This document shows positions 24,817 to 32,686 of a stretch of DNA of 64,000 nt, one piece after another. The translations under genes were made by a program, and so were the position numbers. The stretch is taken from positions 682,001-746,000 of the forward strand of contig OY970227.1 in the NCBI GenBank assembly GCA_963714055.1, read 5' to 3'. This DNA is from JACDBE01 sp963714055. Lineage in GTDB: Bacteria > Actinomycetota > Acidimicrobiia > Spongiisociales > UBA5794. The notes under the pieces are model-generated. The model did no database searches. It saw only the letters and a list, made by a program, of their open reading frames with translations, and was not told the origin of the DNA. How positions within the stretch are numbered: the first letter of the stretch is position 1; each line of letters opens with the position of its first letter.

Positions 24817-26661
24817 TCAGATGGCGTCTTGGGAGAGGACGATCGCCGTGTAGCGGCCGATGCCGACGTCGCCGCTGTGGGCCATGCCGTCTCGCGGCTC
24901 ATCGCCCGCCATGGTGTCGAGACTGGAGTGGTCGTCGAACAGTGCGCTGTAGCGGGCCCAGTCGCTGTTGAACCGGACCCTCCACCGGCCCGACCGGGGC
25001 AGCCCGATGCGGTAGGAGTCGTAGCGACGATTGCCGACGTTGACGACGACGACCACGTCGTCGCCGGGCCCGCCGTGGTGCCAACGGTGGAAGGCGATCA
25101 CGTTGTCCTCGTCGTTGACGTGGTGGACGTTCACGTGGTGGCCCCGCAGACCCCGGGTGCTGCCGTCATGATCGCGGCGAAGGTGGATGAGGTCGCGGTA
25201 GAGGTTCAGGATGCCTCCGTAGGTGTGTTCCTTGCTCCAGTCGATCGGATCCTGGTCGTGGAACCAGGCGTCCTCGAGAATCTCCTGACCTTGGAACAGC
25301 ATCGGGATGCCCGGCGTCGTGAACACGAGCGCGGCGGCGAGCGTGGAGCGCTTCTGCGCCCAGACGTTCCCGGCGTCCCCTGGTGCGATCTCCTCGGGGA
25401 GGCGCTGCTTGCCGTTGGCGACCTCGTCGTGCGACTCGGTGTAGATGACCCGCCTGAAGGCATCGCTGTGGTCGCGGCGGACGATGGCGTCACCGAGCGC
25501 CCTCATGTTGCGCCCCCCGTCGGACACCGCCGTCATCGCCTCCCGGACAGGGTGGACGAAGCCGCCGTCCCACTGGGTGCTGAACCCGGCGCCGCCGACC
25601 TCCACCGGTGCGGTCAACCAGGGGTTGTCGCGGAGATCCTCGGCGATGTGGAGCTTCCACGGTTGGCGCTGCATTGTCTCCGCGGTGACGCGCTGGCACA
25701 GCCGCCACCCATCGGGCACGTCATGGGCCGGATCGTCGTCGTTGCCGTGCACGTTCCGGATGAAGGCGGTGGCATCCCAGCGCAGCCCGTCACAGCGGAA
25801 CTCCTCGAGCCACATCCGGGCGTTGTCGGCCAGGAAGTCCGCCACCTCCGTGCGCCCGTAGTCGGGGCGGGTGTCGCCCCACGGAGTCTGACTGCGGGAG
25901 TCGTTGTAGAAGTAGATGCCGCCCTTGTCGTTCTCGCTCCAGCCGTCGAACCGCCACAGGTCGAGGTCGGTCGGGCCGAGATGGTTGAAGACCACATCGA
26001 GAAGGACGGCGATGCCATGGGCATGGGCAGCCCGGATCAGCGCCTTGAGAGCCCGCGGCCCTCCGTACGCCTCCTCGATGGCGAAGATGTGCGCCGGGTT
26101 GTAGCCCCACGAGAAGTCGGTGCCGAACTCCGCCGACGGCATCAGCTCAATGGCATTCACCCCCAGGTCGCGCAGGTAGCCGAGCCGCCGCTCCACACTG
26201 TCGAAGCCGCCAGGCCCACCGCCGGGGGCATCGTTGAACGTGCCGACATGGAGTTCGTAGATCACGAGGTCGTCCCACGACGGCATCTCGAACGGCGTAT
26301 CGCCCCAGTCGAACTCCGGTGCGCACACGATGGAATTGCCTGCCGAATGAGTCATCGCCCGGGCGTAGGGATCGTTGCGCCACAGCACTCCCTCATCGGT
26401 CGAGACGACGAACCGGTACTCGACGCCCTCCTGCACCCCGTCGACATCGACGGACCACACCCCACCGCCCTGTGGCGACATAGGATGAGAATCGACGGAC
26501 CACCCGTTGAAGCTGCCCGCCACCGACACGCCGGTGGCGAACGGCGCCCAAACACGGAACGTCACCCCCTCCGCATGGGTGACCGCACCCATCCCTGACC
26601 GGGACCCAGCGGGCGACGGGCCTTCGCCTGATACCACCGGGATCTCCCCAGACAGCGTCAT
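24817..26661 (-). CDS. GH13 1,4-alpha-glucan branching-type enzyme
   Basis: The 614-residue enzyme should cut and re-join alpha-1,4-glucan chains as alpha-1,6 branches. It has an N-terminal CBM48-like domain (VTFRVWAPFATGVSVAGSFNGW), then a GH13 barrel with VIYELHVGTFN, DVVFNHLG, the nucleophile in GLRWDATAF (Asp296), the acid/base in HIAEDL (Glu341) and the stabiliser in ESHDEVANG (Asp412), and a C-terminal beta domain. It is shorter than classical GlgB (about 730). ATG 26661 follows GGAGGGG. It stands alone, without glycogen genes. Confidence 0.87.
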   Translation of the reverse strand: MTLSGEIPVVSGEGPSPAGSRSGMGAVTHAEGVTFRVWAPFATGVSVAGSFNGWSVDSHPMSPQGGGVWSVDVDGVQEGVEYRFVVSTDEGVLWRNDPYARAMTHSAGNSIVCAPEFDWGDTPFEMPSWDDLVIYELHVGTFNDAPGGGPGGFDSVERRLGYLRDLGVNAIELMPSAEFGTDFSWGYNPAHIFAIEEAYGGPRALKALIRAAHAHGIAVLLDVVFNHLGPTDLDLWRFDGWSENDKGGIYFYNDSRSQTPWGDTRPDYGRTEVADFLADNARMWLEEFRCDGLRWDATAFIRNVHGNDDDPAHDVPDGWRLCQRVTAETMQRQPWKLHIAEDLRDNPWLTAPVEVGGAGFSTQWDGGFVHPVREAMTAVSDGGRNMRALGDAIVRRDHSDAFRRVIYTESHDEVANGKQRLPEEIAPGDAGNVWAQKRSTLAAALVFTTPGIPMLFQGQEILEDAWFHDQDPIDWSKEHTYGGILNLYRDLIHLRRDHDGSTRGLRGHHVNVHHVNDEDNVIAFHRWHHGGPGDDVVVVVNVGNRRYDSYRIGLPRSGRWRVRFNSDWARYSALFDDHSSLDTMAGDEPRDGMAHSGDVGIGRYTAIVLSQDAI

Positions 26662-26892
26662 CAACCCCTCCGCCGCAGCCGCCCATGACCCGCGGCTGAC
26701 CCTGCTTGCTGGACACGGTGATCTTGCCACGTTGGACCTCCCCCGGTCATCCGGACAGCCTCCACAAACCTCGGGGCAGCCGGTAGGGCGAGCGAAACCC
26801 GGAGCCGAGCAAGGGGAATCCCCTCGTCGCCTTGGTTCGACGGCTGCAGAAGTGACGCGTACCCCCACCCCAAGCCGTGGTACCGGACCTTG

Positions 26893-26965
26893 AAGTCCGA
26901 TGCTCCCAGGGGAGAATCAGATCGCGAAATCTCTGCTTCGCTCTTGTGCCGGCCCTGTGCCGATC
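26893..26965 (+). repeat. Solo tRNA-flank arm module C
   Basis: TCGCGAAATCTCTGCTTCG followed by CTCTTGTGCCGGCCCTGTGCC (shown in two parts) matches the copies next to tRNA-Asn, with a GGACCTTGAAGTCC hairpin just before it. No tRNA bases follow. It sits between the branching enzyme and the 27-kb cassette and may mark one edge of that cassette. The rest of 26662-27091 holds no gene. Confidence 0.55.
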
Positions 26966-27091
26966 CGAGTTGAGCACGAGGAAGGAAGCTGCCGAAGTCC
27001 CCGGGGTCAATCTCTCGAACGACCGAAGCGCACCGTCAAAACGCCTCGACGTCGGACCGACTGTCCTCCTGCGCGGCCGTGGTCCGCAGCG

Positions 27092-27643
27092 TCATCGGGA
27101 ATCGCCGGCGCCGCGAAGGTCTGCCGGGTCGATGATTTGGACACTCCCACCGGCGGCCCGCACTTGGGCCAGCATCTCTCCTGTACCCCCGGGGCCGTCA
27201 CCGCTCTGTCCGTCCCACAGGACGATGCCACGCACAGGTGGGTTGGCGCGGGCGGCATCGAGCATGCGCACTGTGTTGAGGACGTGCGGGTCGCCCGATT
27301 TCTCCGACCCCTGACCCGCCCGTTCGGTGTTGAGATGCGAGACCACTCGCCGGTAGGCAGCTTCCCATTCCGGACCGGCGAATCGCACGGACTCGTCGAG
27401 GAACGCCTCCTCGTCCTTGGGAAGGTATACACGCAGCTCACGCCCGGTGGCCAGCCACTCCTCGCAGAAGAGCAAGTCGCCACCGCATGCCGCACCGGAG
27501 ACCGCCGCCGCTTCAGGATCATCGACGGCCACGATGGCGTGCCTGATCGCTTCCCGCGCGGCGGGGACCTTCTCCGCCGGGAACCTCGGCGGCTCCCGAC
27601 CCGGGGCGTCGACCATGTGGCCGGCGAAAATCACCGTGGTCAC
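27092..27643 (-). CDS. Rossmann-like (SLOG/TIR-like?) protein divergent from the hydrolase-protease operon
   Basis: The 183-residue protein alternates strands and helices: TTVIFAGHMVDAPGREPPRF, AAREAIRHAIVAV, AVSGAACGGDLLFCEEWLATG, RELRVYLPKDEEAFLDESV, RGIVLWDGQSGDGPGGTG and GGSVQIIDPADL. G-x-x-x-x-A-x-G-G-D followed by L-x-V-x-L-P is the pattern of nucleotide- or sugar-phosphate-binding SLOG/LOG-type folds used as sensors or effectors in conflict systems. From memory, G-H-M-x-D...R-F-P proteins accompany TRAFs-binding proteins, but I cannot verify this. GTG 27643 lies 57 bp from the divergent ATG at 27701. Confidence 0.6.
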   Translation of the reverse strand: MTTVIFAGHMVDAPGREPPRFPAEKVPAAREAIRHAIVAVDDPEAAAVSGAACGGDLLFCEEWLATGRELRVYLPKDEEAFLDESVRFAGPEWEAAYRRVVSHLNTERAGQGSEKSGDPHVLNTVRMLDAARANPPVRGIVLWDGQSGDGPGGTGEMLAQVRAAGGSVQIIDPADLRGAGDSR

Positions 27644-27700
27644 AGTCCCAGCTAACCACGCCGGGCACCGGTCTGTTGCGGGAGATAGTCTCAGCGCATC

Positions 27701-28654
27701 ATGGGGCACGTCACCTTCATCCACGGCATCATGAACCAGCCCTCGGCACCGGCCCTGCTCGATATGTGGAGGCGGAACCTTGCTGACGGTGGCGATGGAC
27801 TCGATCTCGAGGTCCACGGGGTGACGTCGTCGATGGTCTACTGGGCAGATGTGATGTACGCGGGCGCCTCCGACAGCGGAGAGATCCGGGAGTCGATCGG
27901 CTACGAGGGAATCGAACCGGGCTCGCTGGTCGAGATCGACGAGTCCTATGTCGCCGCCGCCTCCGGTGACGAGTTGGCCTTCATCGAGACGATGATGGCC
28001 AACTACGACCTGGACCATCCTGACGAGCCCGATGCCGCCGGCGAGGCCCGCTCCGATCCTCCGCTGGGGGACGAGGCCAGGGTGGCCGCCTCGGCGCTCG
28101 AGGCGGTCCCCCTGCCCTGGTTCGTCAAGCGCCCGCTGATGCGGGTGCTGCTCCGGGATGTCCATCATTACCTCTTCAACACCAGCCACTCGCCGCGTCC
28201 CGATGCCACTTACAAGGTCCGGGACGAGGTGCGCCGCCGATTTGTCGGCGGGCTCGGTGAGGTTGTCGGGCGTCCGCACGTGGTGGTGGCACACAGCCTG
28301 GGGTCGGTCATCGCCTACGACTGCCTCAAGCGGGTTGCGGGTACCTCGGACATCGACCTGCTGGTCACGGTCGGCACTCCGCTCGGCGTGTCCGAGGTCC
28401 AGCACAATCTCCGCCCGGAATGGTCCAAGGATGACGGGTTTCCAGGCGCGCTGCCCCGCTGGGTGAACGTCGTCGACCGCCTCGACCCGGTGTGTGCCGC
28501 TGAACCGCTCATCGCCCGGGACTACCGGCGCAACCGGGAGGAGGTGGTGGAGGATCGGGTCGTCGACAACGGGGGGGTGATGCGGCATCCGGTCGGCAAG
28601 TACCTCCGCCAGAACGTGGTGCAGGAGTCGATGCGGCAGGGTCTGGGGCTGTGA
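27701..28654 (+). CDS. Cytoplasmic alpha/beta-hydrolase, lipase-like
   Basis: The 317-residue protein begins directly with the first hydrolase strand and oxyanion loop (VTFIHGIMNQP), then an acidic middle segment, the nucleophile elbow VVVAHSLGSVIA (Ser199), a TVGTPLGV strand and a late DRLDPVCA acidic site. No signal peptide or membrane helix is seen. It is the first gene of a three-gene unit: its TGA overlaps the GTG of the protease gene. An esterase or phospholipase role is inferred from fold and motif only. Confidence 0.78.
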   Translation: MGHVTFIHGIMNQPSAPALLDMWRRNLADGGDGLDLEVHGVTSSMVYWADVMYAGASDSGEIRESIGYEGIEPGSLVEIDESYVAAASGDELAFIETMMANYDLDHPDEPDAAGEARSDPPLGDEARVAASALEAVPLPWFVKRPLMRVLLRDVHHYLFNTSHSPRPDATYKVRDEVRRRFVGGLGEVVGRPHVVVAHSLGSVIAYDCLKRVAGTSDIDLLVTVGTPLGVSEVQHNLRPEWSKDDGFPGALPRWVNVVDRLDPVCAAEPLIARDYRRNREEVVEDRVVDNGGVMRHPVGKYLRQNVVQESMRQGLGL

Positions 28655-30228
28655 GGGCGATGTCGTTCCTCGACACGGCGCTGGGTCAGCGGCTCCTCGA
28701 CAGCTTGAAGAGCGGCGTCCCGGAAGACATCTCGGTCGCCGTCGGCGAGATCCGGGCGAGGGTTTGGGACGAAACGCTGGACGCCTCCCTGATCGGCGAC
28801 GCGCTCCAGGTCCTCCAGGAGCACCGCCGGTTCCAGGATCTGATCGCCGTCGCCGAAGCGGCGTGGGCGGTCGGTGCCATCGACACCACCCTCTCCCGAC
28901 GCTACTGCCAGAGCCTGATCGAGACCGGCGCCCTCCACGCCGCCGAGCTGGTCGCCACTGGGATGGCCGAGGCGTGCGACGACGATCGGGAACGCGGGGA
29001 GGCACTCGGATTGATCGGCCGGATCCGCAAGGAGCGATTCATCGCCGGCGGCCGACCCGCCGATCTCCTCGCCGCCATCGACTCGTGCCTGGCGGGCTAC
29101 CGACTCGGCACCGACCCCCTCTGGCACGGGGTGAACCTGGTGGCGCTGGCGAGCCGTGCCGGACGCGACGGCATCGCCGTCTCCCCCGGCTTCGACGTCG
29201 CCGAGGTGACGGCGTCGGTTCTCGAGAGAACGACAGCACGCCACCCCGACCTCAGATCGGTGTGGGAGCGGGCCACCGAGATCGAGTGCCTGATGGCCGG
29301 CGAGGTCTCCGACGCCGCCATCGCCCAAGCGATCACAGCAGCCGAGTCGCTGGCCACCGCCCAGCTGGCGAACCCTTTCGAGCTCCAGGCCCTCCGTCGC
29401 CAGCTGATCGAGGTGTGGGAGCTGCCCCCACAGCATCCGGTGCTCATCGCCATCGCCGATCGGCAGCTGCAGTTGGGGGCAGGGGCGGAGGTGGAGCTTC
29501 CCGAGTCGGCCTTCCAGCTGGAGAAGATCTTCGGAACCGCCCTCCCGGTCGGCTACAAGCATCTCGCCCGCGGCCTGTCTTGCGCCGAGTCGGTGTGCAA
29601 GATCACCGACAGTTCCGAGGAACCGTGGGGCACCGGGTTCCTTGTCTCAGGGGCGCTCATCCACCCTGACCTCCAGGAGACGCCGATCCTGGTGACCAAC
29701 GCCCATGTGGTCAGTCCCGAGCCCGGGGTGGGCAAGCTGCTCCCCGGCGAGGCCCGGGCCGCCTTCGATGTCACCAAGTCGACCGCCGGGCAGGCACTGG
29801 TGCTCACCGGGCTCGAGTCGGTGTGGAGCTCTCCGCCCGGGAAATGCGACGTCACCCTCCTCACGTTCCCCGGACCGGATCCGGTCATCGGGCAACCCAT
29901 CGAGGTCGCCGCCGTCCCACCACCCCTCACCGAAGGCGCCTACGTGTACGTGATAGGTCACCCCGCCGGAGGAGGCCTGAAGTTCTCCATCCGGGGCAAC
30001 GACCTGCTCGCCTACGACTCCGCGCTGGCGAAGGCCCATTACACGGCCCCCACCGAAGGGGGCAGCTCGGGGAGCCCGGTGTTCAACCAGGCGTGGCAGC
30101 TGATGGCGGTACACCACGCCGGCGACTCGAAGATGCGGCGGTTCGACGACCCGACGAACACCTATCAGGCCAACGAAGGCATCACGATCCAGGCGATCAG
30201 AGAGGAGTATGCGCACGATGGGCGATGA
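28651..30228 (+). CDS. Trypsin-fold serine protease with N-terminal TRAFs-binding-like helical repeats
   Basis: The 525-residue protein has two parts. Residues 1-290 are helical repeats in which GEALGLIGRIRKERF, LLAAIDSCLAGYRLG and WHGVNLVALASRA align with GLLGRVHKDRW, LKAAIDAYRRGFEAD and YPGINAVTLMEL of the DUF4071 protein at 32687-34052. Residues 300-500 form a trypsin-like domain with His352 (TNAHVV), Asp400 (KCDVTLL) and Ser473 (GGSSGSPVF). No signal peptide is present, so it acts in the cytoplasm. GTG 28651 overlaps the hydrolase stop. A signalling protease that processes a partner is the likely role. Confidence 0.8.
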   Translation: MRAMSFLDTALGQRLLDSLKSGVPEDISVAVGEIRARVWDETLDASLIGDALQVLQEHRRFQDLIAVAEAAWAVGAIDTTLSRRYCQSLIETGALHAAELVATGMAEACDDDRERGEALGLIGRIRKERFIAGGRPADLLAAIDSCLAGYRLGTDPLWHGVNLVALASRAGRDGIAVSPGFDVAEVTASVLERTTARHPDLRSVWERATEIECLMAGEVSDAAIAQAITAAESLATAQLANPFELQALRRQLIEVWELPPQHPVLIAIADRQLQLGAGAEVELPESAFQLEKIFGTALPVGYKHLARGLSCAESVCKITDSSEEPWGTGFLVSGALIHPDLQETPILVTNAHVVSPEPGVGKLLPGEARAAFDVTKSTAGQALVLTGLESVWSSPPGKCDVTLLTFPGPDPVIGQPIEVAAVPPPLTEGAYVYVIGHPAGGGLKFSIRGNDLLAYDSALAKAHYTAPTEGGSSGSPVFNQAWQLMAVHHAGDSKMRRFDDPTNTYQANEGITIQAIREEYAHDGR

Positions 30229-31042
30229 CACCATCCCGGCCGAGTTCCTCGAACCAGAGGGCGACGGCGAACGACAGGACCCCAACCTGACGCTGGAGGC
30301 GACAACGTCGTTGCTCCGCGAGATGTGGAAAGACTGGATGTGCCGGAAGGGAGGCGGGGCCTACGCCGATGTCGAGTTCTTCGGACGGACGATCGGCGGG
30401 GTGCCCGCCCCGGCGGCCGACGCCTACCGGGCTCTGGAGCAGGCTTTGCAGTCCTCCGGGTACGTACCCCGGTCGTGCTGGGCCTACAACTGCCGGATGA
30501 TCGCCGGCACCGACCAGCCGTCGCTCCACTCCGCCGGGATCGCCGTCGACATCGACCCGACCGAGAACCCGTACACCGACGGGGACCCGTACGCCGGCAA
30601 GTTCCGTTCCGGCCACGTGGCGGCGGCGATGGCCATCCGCAACTCCAAGGGTGCTCGGGTGTGGTCGTGGGGCGGGCACTGGTCGAAGCCCGACCGAATG
30701 CACTTCCAGTTGGATCAGGGTCCGACATCGGTGACCGTGGACTGGTCGACCGTTCCCGGAGGCAAGCCCGACGACGCAGACGCGACTGCCCAAGCGCAAC
30801 ACACCGGCATACAGGAGGACGAGATGACACTGGACAAGGGGATGAAGGGACCGGCGGTGAAGCGGTTCCAAGAGTGTCTGCTCGCTTGGAACCCGAAGGC
30901 GCTGCCCGAGGATGGCGCCGACGCCATCTTCGGGTCGGAGACGACGGTGTGGGTCCGCAGGTTCCAGAAGGCGTTCGGTCTCGAGGAGTCCGGGAAGATC
31001 GACGGGGTCACCGCGGCCCTCCTGTCGATGCACCACCAGTAG
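30218..31042 (+). CDS. M15-type D-Ala-D-Ala peptidase with C-terminal peptidoglycan-binding domain, no signal peptide
   Basis: The 274-residue protein carries the zinc peptidase motif SLHSAGIAVDID (His104, Asp111) and DRMHFQ (His162). A PG_binding_1 domain follows (DKGMKGPAVKRFQECLLAW, AIFGSETTVWVRRFQKAFGL and GKIDGVTAALL). The layout is that of a phage endolysin. No export signal exists, so the enzyme would stay inside until the membrane is breached. I prefer ATG 30218 (GGAG 10 nt before). ATG 30209 is too close to that site. The start overlaps the protease gene. Confidence 0.82.
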   Translation: MGDDTIPAEFLEPEGDGERQDPNLTLEATTSLLREMWKDWMCRKGGGAYADVEFFGRTIGGVPAPAADAYRALEQALQSSGYVPRSCWAYNCRMIAGTDQPSLHSAGIAVDIDPTENPYTDGDPYAGKFRSGHVAAAMAIRNSKGARVWSWGGHWSKPDRMHFQLDQGPTSVTVDWSTVPGGKPDDADATAQAQHTGIQEDEMTLDKGMKGPAVKRFQECLLAWNPKALPEDGADAIFGSETTVWVRRFQKAFGLEESGKIDGVTAALLSMHHQ

Positions 31043-31087
31043 CCGGTCTGCTCCGCGACGACCCCACATGCGTCCCAGGACAATCGG

Positions 31088-31267
31088 TCATGAAACAAGC
31101 CTGAGCAGGCCCGTAGTGTGACCTAGCAGGTCACGACAAGGAAGTGGCGTCCGGCGAGCGGCGCTCTCCAACAGCTCGCGCATGACGCTGATCGTCGCCA
31201 TCCCCTCGGCCACGGCTCGACGAGATTCATCGCTGCCGTCCAAGGGCACGCTCTCGTCCTCGAACAT
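31088..31267 (-). CDS. Possible small protein
   Basis: A 59-codon frame, ATG 31267 to TGA 31088, reads MFEDESVPLDGSDESRRAVA then MATISVMRELLESAARRTPLPC. The composition is protein-like and helical, but there is no clear ribosome site. A perfect inverted repeat (GTGACCT AGC AGGTCAC, 31118-31134) lies inside. It could be a gene remnant. Nothing else is visible in 31043-31412. Confidence 0.3.
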   Translation of the reverse strand: MFEDESVPLDGSDESRRAVAEGMATISVMRELLESAARRTPLPCRDLLGHTTGLLRLVS

Positions 31268-31412
31268 CGCCGAGACGCGACTCCATGTCTAGTGGAGGAG
31301 CGCCGCAGATCCGAACCCAGGCGATGACATTTCGCTATCGTCCTCAGCCGGCAATATCGGTCAACGCCGGTCTCGTGCGATCGACGATCAGCGTCGGATT
31401 GGGAGGCTCAAT

Positions 31413-32591
31413 GTGAGCGCGAGCGAGCCCGTCCCACGGCACGGTCCCGACATCTTCCTCAGCTATCGACGTACGGACAAGGAGTTCGTAGGGAAGCTCG
31501 TCCCGGTTCTGGAGAGCCTCGGACCCTCCGTCTGGTGGGACGCCGAGATCGAGGGTGGCGAGGACTGGCGGGACGCGATCGTCGAGCACCTTGCCGCCTC
31601 GCGATGTCTCGTGATCGTCTTCTCCGAGGCATGCAACACGTCCAAGCAGTTGAAGAAGGAGCTCGCGGTCGCCGACCATCTGGACAAGGACGTGATCCCG
31701 GTGTTGATCGAGCCGACCGAACCACGTGGGTTCTTCCTCTATGAGCTAGCGCCGCTGCAGTGGATCTGCATCCATCCCACTCCGATGGAGAAGCTCGATT
31801 CAGTGGCCCGGCTCCTCGTCGAGCGACTCGAAGAGGCCGGGTGGACGGTCCCGGTAGTTGCGCCTGCTGAACTCGAGCCTCTGCAGCTCGCTGCCGCGAC
31901 AGACGGTGCGGCGGCAGCGGAGTCGTTGTCGGTCCCAGTGCAGCCCCCGAGCGAGCCACTCGCCGCCCCGTTGCCGCCCGAACCGGACGCTGAAGCCCGG
32001 GTGTCTGACGTGCTCACACCGCCTGCGCCGCCGGAAGAAGACCACGCCCAACCGCGTGCCACCGGCGCGATGGCGGCGACGCTTCCTTCGCCGCCGAGCC
32101 CAACCGCCAGCGGGGTTCTGCCGACACCTCCCGATCCACCGCGGCGGGGGCTCGGTGACATATTCCCTTTCCGCTGGGTGGACTTCATCCTCCCCACGGT
32201 GGCCGGCCTGCTCATGCTCTTCGACACAGAAGATGACGCCGTTGGCATCATCGTCGGGGACGCGCTCGTCATCTTCGTCACAACGCTTGCCATCACCGGG
32301 TTGATCGTCTTCCCAATCCGCTACTACCGGCGCCAGAGCAACCCGCACCGCGTGGGTCGCAACCTTGTCATCTCGAACGTCGTGTTCGCGCTGGTCGCGG
32401 GAGTCGGCGGCTTCCTAACGGCCGAGTCCCTGGTGGAAGAGGGTGAAACGGTCAGCCAGGTTCGCGCCGAAGTTGCGTTCGGCTACGTCATCTTCGGCCT
32501 GCTGTTCGCCGCCTTGTCCTTCCTGATCTTCGTCGTGCTCAGCAGGATCCGCGCCAGGAAGGCCTACAAGCAGAGCATCGTGCGGCTCTAG
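31413..32591 (+). CDS. TIR-domain protein with four membrane helices
   Basis: The 392-residue protein starts at GTG 31413 after TGGGAGG. Residues 12-140 form a TIR domain: PDIFLSYRRTDKEFVGKL, VWWDAEIEGGEDWRDAI, SRCLVIVFSEACNTSKQLKKEL with Glu83 at the place of the NADase catalytic glutamate, and DVIPVLIEPTEP. Residues 145-250 are a Pro/Ala-rich linker. Four helices follow, about 258-376 (FILPTVAGLLMLF, IIVGDALVIFVTTLAITGLI, LVISNVVFALVAGVGGFL, FGYVIFGLLFAALSFLIFVV). A membrane-anchored TIR effector or sensor is likely. It converges with the DUF4071 gene. Confidence 0.85.
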   Translation: MSASEPVPRHGPDIFLSYRRTDKEFVGKLVPVLESLGPSVWWDAEIEGGEDWRDAIVEHLAASRCLVIVFSEACNTSKQLKKELAVADHLDKDVIPVLIEPTEPRGFFLYELAPLQWICIHPTPMEKLDSVARLLVERLEEAGWTVPVVAPAELEPLQLAAATDGAAAAESLSVPVQPPSEPLAAPLPPEPDAEARVSDVLTPPAPPEEDHAQPRATGAMAATLPSPPSPTASGVLPTPPDPPRRGLGDIFPFRWVDFILPTVAGLLMLFDTEDDAVGIIVGDALVIFVTTLAITGLIVFPIRYYRRQSNPHRVGRNLVISNVVFALVAGVGGFLTAESLVEEGETVSQVRAEVAFGYVIFGLLFAALSFLIFVVLSRIRARKAYKQSIVRL

Positions 32592-32686
32592 CGCGAAGTG
32601 CGCTCGAGCCGCATTTCCTCGAGTATTCGCATTTCTCGGCGAGGAGCCGACCCCGCCACATTGGGATCCGTCGCCCCAACGATCGC

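Noticed and set aside
24829..26598. Long plus-strand frame of 589 codons
   Set aside because: It is antisense to the branching enzyme, whose motifs and catalytic residues are complete. GC-rich third positions leave the other strand open.
27644..29005. Upstream extension of the 27092-27643 gene to 637 codons
   Set aside because: The extension is antisense to the hydrolase and protease genes. The real protein starts at the GTG before TTVIFAGHM.
30218..31042. Prophage lysis module
   Set aside because: The peptidase resembles an endolysin, but no holin, tail, capsid or terminase genes occur anywhere in the window.
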